Positions 17,291 to 25,254 of a DNA stretch of 64,000 nt are shown piece by piece. The DNA comes from CAZNPL01 sp964574815 (lineage in GTDB: Bacteria; Planctomycetota; Phycisphaerae; UBA1845), in contig CAZNPL010000039.1 of NCBI GenBank assembly GCA_964574815.1, positions 3,757 through 67,756 of the forward strand. The letters run 5' to 3'. The notes beneath the pieces were generated by a model that searched no databases, was not told the origin of the DNA, and worked only from the letters and a program-made list of their open reading frames with translations. How positions within the stretch are numbered: the stretch's first letter is position 1; every line of letters begins with the position of its first letter. Position numbers and translations under genes: made by a program.

Positions 17291-18442
17291 ATGGCCCCTG
17301 AACCACCTCCCATCCCGGCACCGGAGCCTCCGACAGAAGCGGCAGAATCACCCGCTGTTCAAGACGAAGCGCGCGTCTTCCCGTGCCAGAGTTGCGGGGC
17401 GGATCTCACCTTCCACGTCGGCGCCCAAAGCCTGAAGTGCCCCTATTGCGGCTTTGCGAAGGCCATCGAACTGGTCGAGGGAGTCGAGATTGAGGAGCAG
17501 GATTTCCAAGCGATGCTCGAACGCATCGCGCAACGCCGCACCGAAGGGGCCTCCCAAGAGGAAGGCGTGAAGGAAGTTCGCTGCTCGTCATGCGGTGCCG
17601 CGGTTCGGTTTACCGGTCCGATCACGAGCACGGAGTGCGCGTATTGCGGAGCTCCGCTGCAATTGGAGGGCGCTCACGATTCCCCCAGCCGCGTGCCTGT
17701 GGACGGCGTTCTGGCATTCAAGGTGGAACGCGAAAAGGCTCGCTCCAACCTGGCCGAATGGGTGCGGACCCGCTGGTTCGCCCCGAACGACTTCAAGGCC
17801 CGCGGCGTCCAGGGGCGTTTCAACGGCGTGTACATGCCCTACTGGACGTTTGACACGCTGACGGCCAATCGCTACAGCGGACAGCGTGGGGAGCACTACT
17901 GGGTCACCACGGGAAGCGGTAAGAGCCGGCGACGCGTTCGGCGCACGCGCTGGTACCCGGCGTCCGGCTCATTTCAACATTTCTTCGATGATATGCTGGT
18001 CGTGGCGGCCTCCGGAGTGCCCACCGAGCGACTCGTCACGCTTGAGCCGTGGCCGCTGAAGGAGTGCGTACCGTTCAACCAGGAGATGCTCGCCGGGTTC
18101 GTTGCGCGGACGTACGACGTAGAGCTCGGCGTCGGTTTCGCGCTCGCCAAGATTGAAATGAACAAGGCCGTCGAGGCGGAAGTTCGCGCGCGGATCGGCG
18201 GCGACGAGCAGCGCATACACTCGATCAACACCGCCTATCAGGCGGTCACCTACAAGCACCTTCTTCTTCCGGTGTGGATGCTCGCCTATCGATACCGCGA
18301 CAAGACCTACCAGGTCGTCGTCAACGCCGGCACTGGCGAAGTCCAGGGCGACCGGCCGTATAGCTGGATCAAAATCACGCTCGCGATACTGGGCGGCGCG
18401 GCGATCGTCGGCGGCTATTTTGCATTCCAGTACTTGATGTAG
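17291..18442 (+). CDS. zinc-ribbon protein with C-terminal transmembrane helix (YdjG-like)
   Basis: 383-residue protein. A proline-rich N-terminus is followed by two zinc ribbons (CQSCGADLTFHVGAQSLKCPYCG and CSSCGAAVRFTG..CAYCG), a large beta domain containing VYMPYWTFDTLTANRYSGQRGEHYW, a stretch of basic residues (SGKSRRRVRRTRW), and one transmembrane helix at the C-terminus (ITLAILGGAAIVGGYFAFQYL). This is the layout of the Bacillus YdjG-type ribbon protein. ATG 17291 has GGAG 8 bases upstream; a start at 17255 would add 12 residues. It is the last gene of the SPFH operon and probably forms a membrane complex with the SPFH protein. Confidence 0.78.
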   Translation: MAPEPPPIPAPEPPTEAAESPAVQDEARVFPCQSCGADLTFHVGAQSLKCPYCGFAKAIELVEGVEIEEQDFQAMLERIAQRRTEGASQEEGVKEVRCSSCGAAVRFTGPITSTECAYCGAPLQLEGAHDSPSRVPVDGVLAFKVEREKARSNLAEWVRTRWFAPNDFKARGVQGRFNGVYMPYWTFDTLTANRYSGQRGEHYWVTTGSGKSRRRVRRTRWYPASGSFQHFFDDMLVVAASGVPTERLVTLEPWPLKECVPFNQEMLAGFVARTYDVELGVGFALAKIEMNKAVEAEVRARIGGDEQRIHSINTAYQAVTYKHLLLPVWMLAYRYRDKTYQVVVNAGTGEVQGDRPYSWIKITLAILGGAAIVGGYFAFQYLM

Positions 18443-18464
18443 ACCCCGCCTCGCCAGCCCCGCG

Positions 18465-19355
18465 TCATATCGATTCAGCCCGCTCGACCATGAGCTCCGT
18501 GGCGGCCCCATCTTCACCATGCTGGGAAAGACGCTGCTGTGGAGCACCACCAAAGTAAACGGCCGCCCCGAGCCGCATCGCACTCTCGGCCGCAAGAGAC
18601 TTGCCAACGAAGTGCGCAACCGAACCCTCCTCTGCCGGGGCCGATCGTGACCCGGTCGTCGTCCATTCGCGAATGATGGCAAGCGGCGGCGCTTCAGCTG
18701 CCCCAGCCGGGCGAAGAACGTACATACATGCCCCCTCCGACCAGACGCCGGCGTTGGTATCGCCGAACTCCGACCCGCCCAGGCTTCGCACCAAGACGTC
18801 CGAGAGCACTTCAGTACCACCTGCTAGCGCGGTGTCGGCGGCCCCGTCGGCCAGCAGGTCGCACGCCGTGCTGATCGCCAGAAGTCCCGACGCGGCGCCG
18901 TTTGAAATCGTCAAGTTCGGCCCCTGAATGTCAAAGGCCCTCGACAGGGCCCCCGCGACGTAATTGCCGACCGTCTGCGGGAAATGGATGGGGCTCACAA
19001 ACCGGGCCGACTGCGCCCGCACCTCCTCGGCGAAATTGATCATGCCGATCTGCCCCGCAAGCGCACTGCCGACCACTAGGGCTATACGTTCCGCCGGGAA
19101 ATCGGCAAGCTTGACCGCGGCATCCTCGCAAGCATGGCTCAACGCCCCGGCCGTAATCCAAGCCCCACGCTCACGCTTCAGCTCGGCAGGGAACGATTCA
19201 AACCGCTGAAGGAAGTCGTCCGGCACGGCCCAGTAACTGTCACCACTGCGACAAAGCGTCGCCGCCTCCGCTCGTAAAACGTCGCGACCAACGCCCGCCG
19301 CAAACGGCGTCACGACACCACACCCGACGACGGCTATTCCGGTTCGCCTCGCCAT
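18465..19355 (-). CDS. beta-ketoacyl-synthase-like protein lacking the catalytic cysteine
   Basis: 296-residue protein with the N-terminal half of a thiolase-fold ketosynthase: MARRTGIAVVGCGVVTPFA, FPAERIALVVGSALAGQIGM, PIHFPQTVGNYVAGAL, NLTISNGAASGLLAISTACDLL, ALAGGTEVLSD. Where active ketosynthases have TAC-[ST]-S/G, this one has NGAASG, so the nucleophilic Cys is Ala. It is about 110 residues shorter than FabF and the C-terminal catalytic histidines (HGT, NSFG region) are absent. It may be a structural partner like a chain-length factor or a relic; no acyl carrier protein or active synthase is nearby. GGAG sits 8 bases before ATG 19355. Confidence 0.8.
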   Translation of the reverse strand: MARRTGIAVVGCGVVTPFAAGVGRDVLRAEAATLCRSGDSYWAVPDDFLQRFESFPAELKRERGAWITAGALSHACEDAAVKLADFPAERIALVVGSALAGQIGMINFAEEVRAQSARFVSPIHFPQTVGNYVAGALSRAFDIQGPNLTISNGAASGLLAISTACDLLADGAADTALAGGTEVLSDVLVRSLGGSEFGDTNAGVWSEGACMYVLRPAGAAEAPPLAIIREWTTTGSRSAPAEEGSVAHFVGKSLAAESAMRLGAAVYFGGAPQQRLSQHGEDGAATELMVERAESI

Positions 19356-19704
19356 GACACCACTCCAGAAGCCAGTTGCTTCAGTGCAACTTCAAACACA
19401 AGATGGACGAACGTCATTCGGAAACGCAACCGCCCGAAAAGCTGCAGAAGTTACCTGTTTCTAATTCCGCACTCCCGCCCGGTCAACGCGGCGCCGGCAC
19501 ATCACCAACAACGCGGCCGAGTTTCTTTGAGTTTTTTCACAGATTCCGTGTAAGAAATGAGCCGCTCAGCAGACTTACCTGTGACGACCGGCACGGCAGG
19601 GTCAACGCAACAACGCGAGCGTGCGCGCAGATACGCGATGCGCCTGCCCTGCCAGGCATGCCGCTCGACCCAGCAACGGCGGCCGGGCGGCGAAGGATGA
19701 ACCG

Positions 19705-21471
19705 ATGAGCGCTGCCCCTGTTTTTGCGATGGTCGCTTGCTGGCCACTTCAGACCGCCGGCCCTTCCGCTGCGGCAACACTTATCCTCGACGCCGAGCCC
19801 AATGACACGATCGAAACGGCGCTTGATACGGAAATCTATCAGGCCGGCGAGGCGCTCGTGATCGGCGGCGAAATCGGCAACGGGCCTCTGGGCGCTGCGG
19901 ACCGGGATCTCTATGCGTTCGAGGCATACAGCAGCCACGTCTACAAAACGCTGCTGACGGTATCACTGGCCGCCGACGAGGAAGGATTTGACGGGTATCT
20001 GCGTTTGTTCAACCACTCGGGCGAAGAGTTGGTCAATGAGGACGATGCAGAGGCGAGCCTTAACCCGCGCCTGCAAACGTACGTGGTCGAAGGGTCGAGC
20101 TGGAATGAGGAGGAGCGCCTGTTCTTCATCGGGGTGTCACACGCCCTCAACCCCGCCTACTCGGCAACTGACCCGACGACCGGCCGAGAGGCAGGACAAG
20201 GCGGATACACGCTCAGCATATTGTTAGAGCCCATAACCATACCCTCAACATCGTTGGAGACGGCAAACGATGATCCCATCCTCATAGAATCGGTGCCGGC
20301 TACCCTGGTCAATCAGTTCATCGGCGACGGCCTGAACTTCCGCCTGGACGTGGACCGCTACGCCTTGAATATCGAGGTGCCGTCGATCGTGACGGCCGAG
20401 GTGCGACCAACGCAACTGCATCTGCTGAACCCGGTGGTTGGCAGGGCTTACGAAGAGCTGCGGCCGCACGTACGCGTTCGTCAAGTGGAATTCGCGGTGT
20501 TCGAACCCGGCGAAGTCGAGATCGCCGTGAGCGGTACACGAGACCTGTCCGAGGGGGCGGCTGGCCGGAGCGTGGGCTTCTACAACTTCAGCGTAGACGT
20601 GACGCCCATGGGCGGAGGCCCGCTCGACGGACCGCTCGAACCCAACGACTCCCTGATTGAGGCTGCGCAGGTGGACTTGGACGGGGGCGTGGCCAGTTTC
20701 TCTGCCTGCATTGGAGATGGGAAGTTCGGCGGGGCACGAGGTGACGTTGACTACTACGAAGTGAGCTTGGAGTTGACGCAGGTGCTCGAGGTCGTCGTGA
20801 CTCCACCCGCCGACCGGGGCGGCCTGCAGCCGGTTCTGCATCTCTTCGATTACTGGGGCGGGCATATCGGGTCGTCGCTGCCGGACGAAAACGGGCGTGT
20901 TCACCTGAGTTTTCTTCACCCGCCGGTGGATCAACCACAAAATTACGTTGTGGCCGTCATGGGGACACGCGACCGCCTCCCGCTTGATCCGCTGCAACCG
21001 TACGATCAATACGATTGGTACTACTATCCCGACGCCGTTCGGCAAGCGAACGAAAGCCTGGACGGTGGGCCCGGCTCGAAAGGGTGCTACGAGATCGTGT
21101 TCTCCGCTGGCATACCCCGCACGGAGGATCCGGCCGAACCTTCTCTCTCGGGCCAAGCCGTCGCTGACCACCTGACCAGTAGCGTAAGAGACGCGTCGTC
21201 GGTTCGCGTGGTACGCGACCTACTGCCGTCTGACCGCGTTCTTGCTACACGCCTGGACGGAGACAGTGACACTGTCGTCGAATTGGATCCGTTCACAGGA
21301 GCGGGCATAGCGGAGTTCAAGTCGCCGGAAGGGCCTTTCGGAGGCGTTCGTGGCATCGCCTTTGACGGAACCGACCTCTTTCTGCTCGGCCGAGCAAGCC
21401 ACTACCCTTGGCTGTATCGCCTCAACCCGGAAACCGGGACGGTTCGATCAAGGCTGCTGACGTGGTTCTGA
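19705..21471 (+). CDS. secreted pre-peptidase-like domain protein, N-terminal part (split by in-frame TGA)
   Basis: 588 residues from ATG 19705 to TGA 21469-21471. A hydrophobic N-terminus (MSAAPVFAMVACWPLQTAG) precedes beta-rich domains that begin with EPNDTIETA and EPNDSLIEAA, the signature of bacterial pre-peptidase C-terminal domains (~33-170 and ~310-480). The last ~90 residues read like repeat blades (DTVVELDPFTGAGIAEFKSPEGPFGGVRGIAFDGTDLFLLG). The frame continues directly after the TGA with sequence of the same blade type and then dockerin repeats, so this is most likely one protein broken by a nonsense codon. Extracellular; function unknown. Confidence 0.75.
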   Translation: MSAAPVFAMVACWPLQTAGPSAAATLILDAEPNDTIETALDTEIYQAGEALVIGGEIGNGPLGAADRDLYAFEAYSSHVYKTLLTVSLAADEEGFDGYLRLFNHSGEELVNEDDAEASLNPRLQTYVVEGSSWNEEERLFFIGVSHALNPAYSATDPTTGREAGQGGYTLSILLEPITIPSTSLETANDDPILIESVPATLVNQFIGDGLNFRLDVDRYALNIEVPSIVTAEVRPTQLHLLNPVVGRAYEELRPHVRVRQVEFAVFEPGEVEIAVSGTRDLSEGAAGRSVGFYNFSVDVTPMGGGPLDGPLEPNDSLIEAAQVDLDGGVASFSACIGDGKFGGARGDVDYYEVSLELTQVLEVVVTPPADRGGLQPVLHLFDYWGGHIGSSLPDENGRVHLSFLHPPVDQPQNYVVAVMGTRDRLPLDPLQPYDQYDWYYYPDAVRQANESLDGGPGSKGCYEIVFSAGIPRTEDPAEPSLSGQAVADHLTSSVRDASSVRVVRDLLPSDRVLATRLDGDSDTVVELDPFTGAGIAEFKSPEGPFGGVRGIAFDGTDLFLLGRASHYPWLYRLNPETGTVRSRLLTWF

Positions 21472-21489
21472 TCGGGGCTTTATGGTGAT

Positions 21490-22323
21490 ATGACGGTCTC
21501 AGGCGAGACGCTCTATGTCGTCGACGGCGTGGCAAACCGAATCTTCACTTTACCCACGTCGCTCGACGGACCGGTAGGCGAACTCGACTTGGGCGGCCTG
21601 GACGGGTTCTCGATGTTCGGCTCGATCGTCGCGTGGCCACCGGATCGCCTGCTGGTTACCGAAGCCTCCGACCCCACCGAGATCCTTGTTCTCGAGAGGG
21701 ATACGGGAATCCCACGATCACGACTGACTTTGAATCGGACGTGCCCGTGCTCCGCAGATCTGGACGCCGATGGCGACGTTGATTCCGCCGATGAATCGGT
21801 TCTTACCGCGTGCACGGATCAATATTATCAAGCCTTCGGTGAATGCGTTGTCGCCGATATTGACTGCGATGGCTTCCTTGGCGGGGTCGATCAGGAACTT
21901 CTCGCGTGCCAATTCAACGGCCCTGACCAGGCGCCGAACGACGGCTGCTGTCCGAACGATCTGCCGGACCTGGCGGCGCGGGCGACGGGCCTGGCGAGCA
22001 TATTCCCGCACGTCCTGCTGGCCGGTGATTGGAACCGGTGCGTCGTACGCGAGTTTGACACGCAAGGGCGGCATCTCGGCGCCTCGCCTTTGAACCTTCG
22101 AATCGGAACGATGGGCGGCGGGCGGCTGGGCACGTTCGCCGATGCAGACGGCGATTCGGACGTGGATCTGCTGGATTGGGCGGTGACGCAGACGTGTTTC
22201 ACGGGCGCGGACGCAACGTTCACCAACAGTGATTGCCGCGTGTTTGACTACGACCTTGATACCCATGTGGACCTTAACGACTACGTCTTCGTCAACGAGG
22301 CGTTTACAGGGGCAACAAGATGA
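21490..22323 (+). CDS. dockerin-type C-terminal part of the split secreted protein
   Basis: 277 residues in the same frame as the preceding open frame, separated from it only by TGA 21469-21471 and six sense codons (SGLYGD). It starts with the rest of a blade (TVSGETLYVVDGVANRIFTL, GSIVAWPPDRLLVTEAS). It then has two calcium-loop pairs of dockerin type: DLDADGDVDSAD with DIDCDGFLGGVD, and DADGDSDVDLLD with DYDLDTHVDLND. ATG 21490 has no ribosome binding site, so independent translation is doubtful. Its stop overlaps the ATG of the next gene by four bases (ATGA). Confidence 0.65.
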   Translation: MTVSGETLYVVDGVANRIFTLPTSLDGPVGELDLGGLDGFSMFGSIVAWPPDRLLVTEASDPTEILVLERDTGIPRSRLTLNRTCPCSADLDADGDVDSADESVLTACTDQYYQAFGECVVADIDCDGFLGGVDQELLACQFNGPDQAPNDGCCPNDLPDLAARATGLASIFPHVLLAGDWNRCVVREFDTQGRHLGASPLNLRIGTMGGGRLGTFADADGDSDVDLLDWAVTQTCFTGADATFTNSDCRVFDYDLDTHVDLNDYVFVNEAFTGATR

Positions 22324-23369
22324 ACGAGAAAGCTTCAGCTACCACAAGCCATCGTCAACTGAAACGCGGTATCAGCCTGTTGGAGACGGCGGTTACCTGC
22401 TGTTCCGTGTCGTTTGTGCTGCTGTTGCTCCTGCCTGCGTTGGGCGAGGCCCGTCGAGAGGGCAAGGAGGTTCGATGTTTGACGAACCTCCAGCGAATAG
22501 GTGAGGCGAGCACCGTCTATGCCGCAGCCGACTCGAAGGAACACATCATCCCCGTTCACCCGTTGATCGGAAACTGGACATTTGGCGCGTTGGGGGAATA
22601 CGAATGGGGCGGGAAATCCGGTCGCGGAGACCCGGAGCAGGGTACCAGTCCCGTAACTTCCACGTGGGGCACCATGATGGGCCGCGGACCGGGCGCTCGA
22701 CCCCTTAACAACGTGCTCTACAAAGGCGGATTTTACAACGCGCAAAGCGCCCCTGGCCCCAATCAGATCAACTGGGCGCGCGATATGGCCCCGGAGTTGC
22801 CGGAGTTTCACTGTCCTGCGGACTATGGATACACCGGAACGCATCTGCCGGATTGGCGTGACAGCAAACTCACCTCCTACGACCACTACGGCAACAGCTA
22901 TGCAGCGAACACCTGGTGGATTGCCAAACGAGGCCCGGAGTGCGAGCTCATGAGCAATTCACCGTTTCTCCACCCGCTATCAACCATCCCCAGCCCCAAG
23001 CGCACCATCATGTATATCGAGAACTGCGGTCGTTTTGCGGATCTGTATAACCTGGGTGCGGATGGATGTCAGGCCCGGTCGGAACTCACCGATGAGCTGA
23101 TTCGCGGCTGGCATGGCGAGCCGTTCACGTTCAACACGGCGTTTGTCGACGGACACGCGTCCAGGTTGTTTATCAAGGGTCACCTGCAACCGCAGCTCCG
23201 AATCGGACGTTACCCCCTGTGTGAGGACTACGACCCGGACATTTGCTATCAGGTCTGGCATTGTGGGATCGTCCGCGGCTCGACGTGGCAGAAGGATACC
23301 CTCCCCACGCCGCCGGTTGAAACCGGGATCGGATGTAATTACGCAGTTGTATCGGCCTTGGTCTGGTAG
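22320..23369 (+). CDS. prepilin-like protein with H-X9-DG type tail
   Basis: 349-residue protein with a type IV pilin/pseudopilin N-terminus: a short basic leader ending in LKRG, then ISLLETAVTCCSVSFVLLLLLPALGEARR, with Glu at the fifth mature position. The body contains RCLTNLQRIGEASTVYAAADSKEHIIP and ends with FNTAFVDGHASRLFIKG, close to the H-X9-DG signature of planctomycete pseudopilin-like proteins (DUF1559 relatives). It should be processed by a prepilin peptidase and be surface-exposed. The start overlaps the stop of the dockerin piece, suggesting co-translation. No secretion ATPase or peptidase gene is in the window. Confidence 0.8.
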   Translation: MNEKASATTSHRQLKRGISLLETAVTCCSVSFVLLLLLPALGEARREGKEVRCLTNLQRIGEASTVYAAADSKEHIIPVHPLIGNWTFGALGEYEWGGKSGRGDPEQGTSPVTSTWGTMMGRGPGARPLNNVLYKGGFYNAQSAPGPNQINWARDMAPELPEFHCPADYGYTGTHLPDWRDSKLTSYDHYGNSYAANTWWIAKRGPECELMSNSPFLHPLSTIPSPKRTIMYIENCGRFADLYNLGADGCQARSELTDELIRGWHGEPFTFNTAFVDGHASRLFIKGHLQPQLRIGRYPLCEDYDPDICYQVWHCGIVRGSTWQKDTLPTPPVETGIGCNYAVVSALVW

Positions 23370-23372
23370 CAA

Positions 23373-24284
23373 TCAGCGCAACAGTTTGCTCGGCGGCTCT
23401 GGATCGCCCGTCTCGCGGACGATGCTCGCCAGAACGTGGCCGGCATGAATGAGGGCGGGTAGATCGACGCCGGTCTCGACTCCCATCGACTTGAAAAGCT
23501 GGACGAGTTCCTCGGTTGCGATGTTGCCTCCACCGCCCGGTTCGTTGGCCGTTCGCTTCCCAAGCGGCGTGCCCCCGATCCCACCGACCGAGCCGTCAAA
23601 GATACGGACACCACATTCGTAGGCCGCAAAACAGTTCGTGATGCCCTGGCCGTAAGAATCGTGAAAGTGGACTGCGATTCGATCGAAGCCGACGGCCTCG
23701 CGGACGGCGTCCAGCACGGTGCGGACGCGCAGCGGTTGCGTCGTGCCTTTGGTATCCGCCAGGGCCACGTGATCACAGCCCCACTCGATCAGCGTGCGGG
23801 CCCAGTCCACAACGGCGTCAATGTCCGAATCGCTCCCGTCGATGTCCTGAAAGCAGGCGGACAGGTGGGCCCGCAGCTTGAACCCATCCGCGCGGGCAGC
23901 CTGGGCGACCTCCCCGGCAGTTACTTTGGACTCCGCGATGGATTGCTTGAGGTTGAACTGCGAATACGCCTCCGATGCCGAAACGAACAGAGCAACCGTA
24001 TTCAGCCCCGACGATTTGAACCGCGCATAGTGCCTCAGATTCGGCACAAGGGCGGCGTAGTCGATTGCCGGCCGCACGGTAAGGTGGCGGGCCACGTCGT
24101 CGGTATTGGCCATCTGCGGCACAGCCCGCGTGCTGACGAACGAACCGACCTCGATGAAATCGAGACCGGCCTCGGCCAGCGCGTCAATCAACGCGATCTT
24201 GCGGCCGACCCGAACCGTGTGCTCCCGATTCAGAGTCTGCAACCCGTCGCGCGGGACCATTTCGCAAATGCGTACGTCCGGCAT
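23373..24284 (-). CDS. hydroxymethylglutaryl-CoA lyase-like protein without the active-site Cys
   Basis: 303-residue TIM barrel of the HMG-CoA lyase family. It keeps the N-terminal EMVPRDGLQ (Arg/Asp of the metal and substrate site), FIEVGSFVSTRAVPQMANTDDV and VHFHDSYGQGITNCFAAYECG with the metal-binding histidines. In HMG-CoA lyases the flexible loop reads GGCPYA..GN with a catalytic Cys; here it reads GIGGTPLGKRTANEPGGGGNIATEEL, so the Cys is Thr and the loop is longer. It may act on another acyl-CoA or be catalytically impaired. ATG 24284 has GGAG 9 bases upstream. It is divergent from the enoyl-CoA hydratase gene, suggesting a shared acyl-CoA pathway such as leucine breakdown. Confidence 0.85.
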   Translation of the reverse strand: MPDVRICEMVPRDGLQTLNREHTVRVGRKIALIDALAEAGLDFIEVGSFVSTRAVPQMANTDDVARHLTVRPAIDYAALVPNLRHYARFKSSGLNTVALFVSASEAYSQFNLKQSIAESKVTAGEVAQAARADGFKLRAHLSACFQDIDGSDSDIDAVVDWARTLIEWGCDHVALADTKGTTQPLRVRTVLDAVREAVGFDRIAVHFHDSYGQGITNCFAAYECGVRIFDGSVGGIGGTPLGKRTANEPGGGGNIATEELVQLFKSMGVETGVDLPALIHAGHVLASIVRETGDPEPPSKLLR

Positions 24285-24376
24285 GATAAAAGCTCCCAAT
24301 TGAAGTATCGTAGCGGGTCGCGCCCCGGCCTCAAGCGGCCGGCGCCGCACAAACCAAGAGTTGTCGGAGGATGATC

Positions 24377-25126
24377 GTGCCGAACGTGCTGCAAATCAAA
24401 CGGATTGGCAACACAGTCATCCTGACCATGAACCGCCCGGAGCGGTGTAACGCGCTGTCGCGTCAGCTCATCGAGGAATTGCGCGGGGCCCTGCAGGCAA
24501 CCGTGGACGATGCTCGCCGATCGGCCATCGTACTGACCGGCGCCGGCACCTCGTTCTCCGCAGGTCTGGACCTTGCTGAGGTGGCGGCCGCAATGGACCA
24601 GCCGGAGCCGGCAAAAGTCTACGCCGAGGCCCTGTTCGACCTGTTCGAGGCAATCGAGTGCGCCCCCCTGCCCATCATCGCCGCGGTGAACGGCACCGCG
24701 ACCGCTGGCGGCGCGGCTCTCGCGGGCACCTGCGATCTGGTCATCGCGGCGCGATCGGCGCGGTTCGGGTATCCTCAGGTCCGACACGGTCTGGCGGCCG
24801 CGATCGTAGTTCCTCCGTTGATCCGGCAAGTCGGCGAGCGGCGCGCGAAGCGCCTCTTGCTGAACGGTTCGATGCTTGACGCCGATACCGCCGAACACAT
24901 CGGACTCGTCGACGAAATCACCGACTACGGAAACCTGCACAACCGCGCGGTAGCGTTGGCATCCGAAATGGGCGCCTTCCCGCGGGAATCGTTCGTTCGA
25001 ACCAAGGTGTTCATTCATCAGGCATTGATCGCCGATCCCTCCGCCGACGGAACTCGGCGCAGACAGTACTCCTCGAGGATCGGGGTTAGCGAGCAGGGGC
25101 GAGAGTTCCTACGAAGCTTTCTCTGA
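24377..25126 (+). CDS. enoyl-CoA hydratase/isomerase family protein
   Basis: 249-residue crotonase-fold protein: LTMNRPERCNALSRQLIEEL, the oxyanion-hole segments TGAGTSFSAGLDL and AAVNGTATAGGAALAGTCDLVIA, and FGYPQVRHGLAAAIVVPPL. The usual catalytic glutamates of classical hydratases are not obvious, so it could be a hydratase such as methylglutaconyl-CoA hydratase or another crotonase. GGAGG at 24366-24370 touches ATG 24371 but lies six bases before GTG 24377, so the GTG is the better start. It is divergent from the HMG-CoA-lyase-like gene across ~90 bases. Confidence 0.85.
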   Translation: MPNVLQIKRIGNTVILTMNRPERCNALSRQLIEELRGALQATVDDARRSAIVLTGAGTSFSAGLDLAEVAAAMDQPEPAKVYAEALFDLFEAIECAPLPIIAAVNGTATAGGAALAGTCDLVIAARSARFGYPQVRHGLAAAIVVPPLIRQVGERRAKRLLLNGSMLDADTAEHIGLVDEITDYGNLHNRAVALASEMGAFPRESFVRTKVFIHQALIADPSADGTRRRQYSSRIGVSEQGREFLRSFL

Positions 25127-25254
25127 CGGGGAACCGGCAACAATCGCTGACGCCCTCTGTCGTTCTGCGCTACGTTCACCGACGACGCCCCTCCAGACCG
25201 ACGACCCTGTCGCCCGGCGCCGGCTCCGCACGAAGTGCAACATCCCCCGTGGCA

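Noticed and set aside
11462..21471. UGA recoding as a sense codon, suggested by two in-frame TGA codons (11462 and 21469)
   Set aside because: Many intact genes in the window end in TGA (for example the nucleotide-sugar dehydrogenase), there is no selenocysteine context, and the two interrupted genes show other signs of decay or are non-essential secreted proteins.
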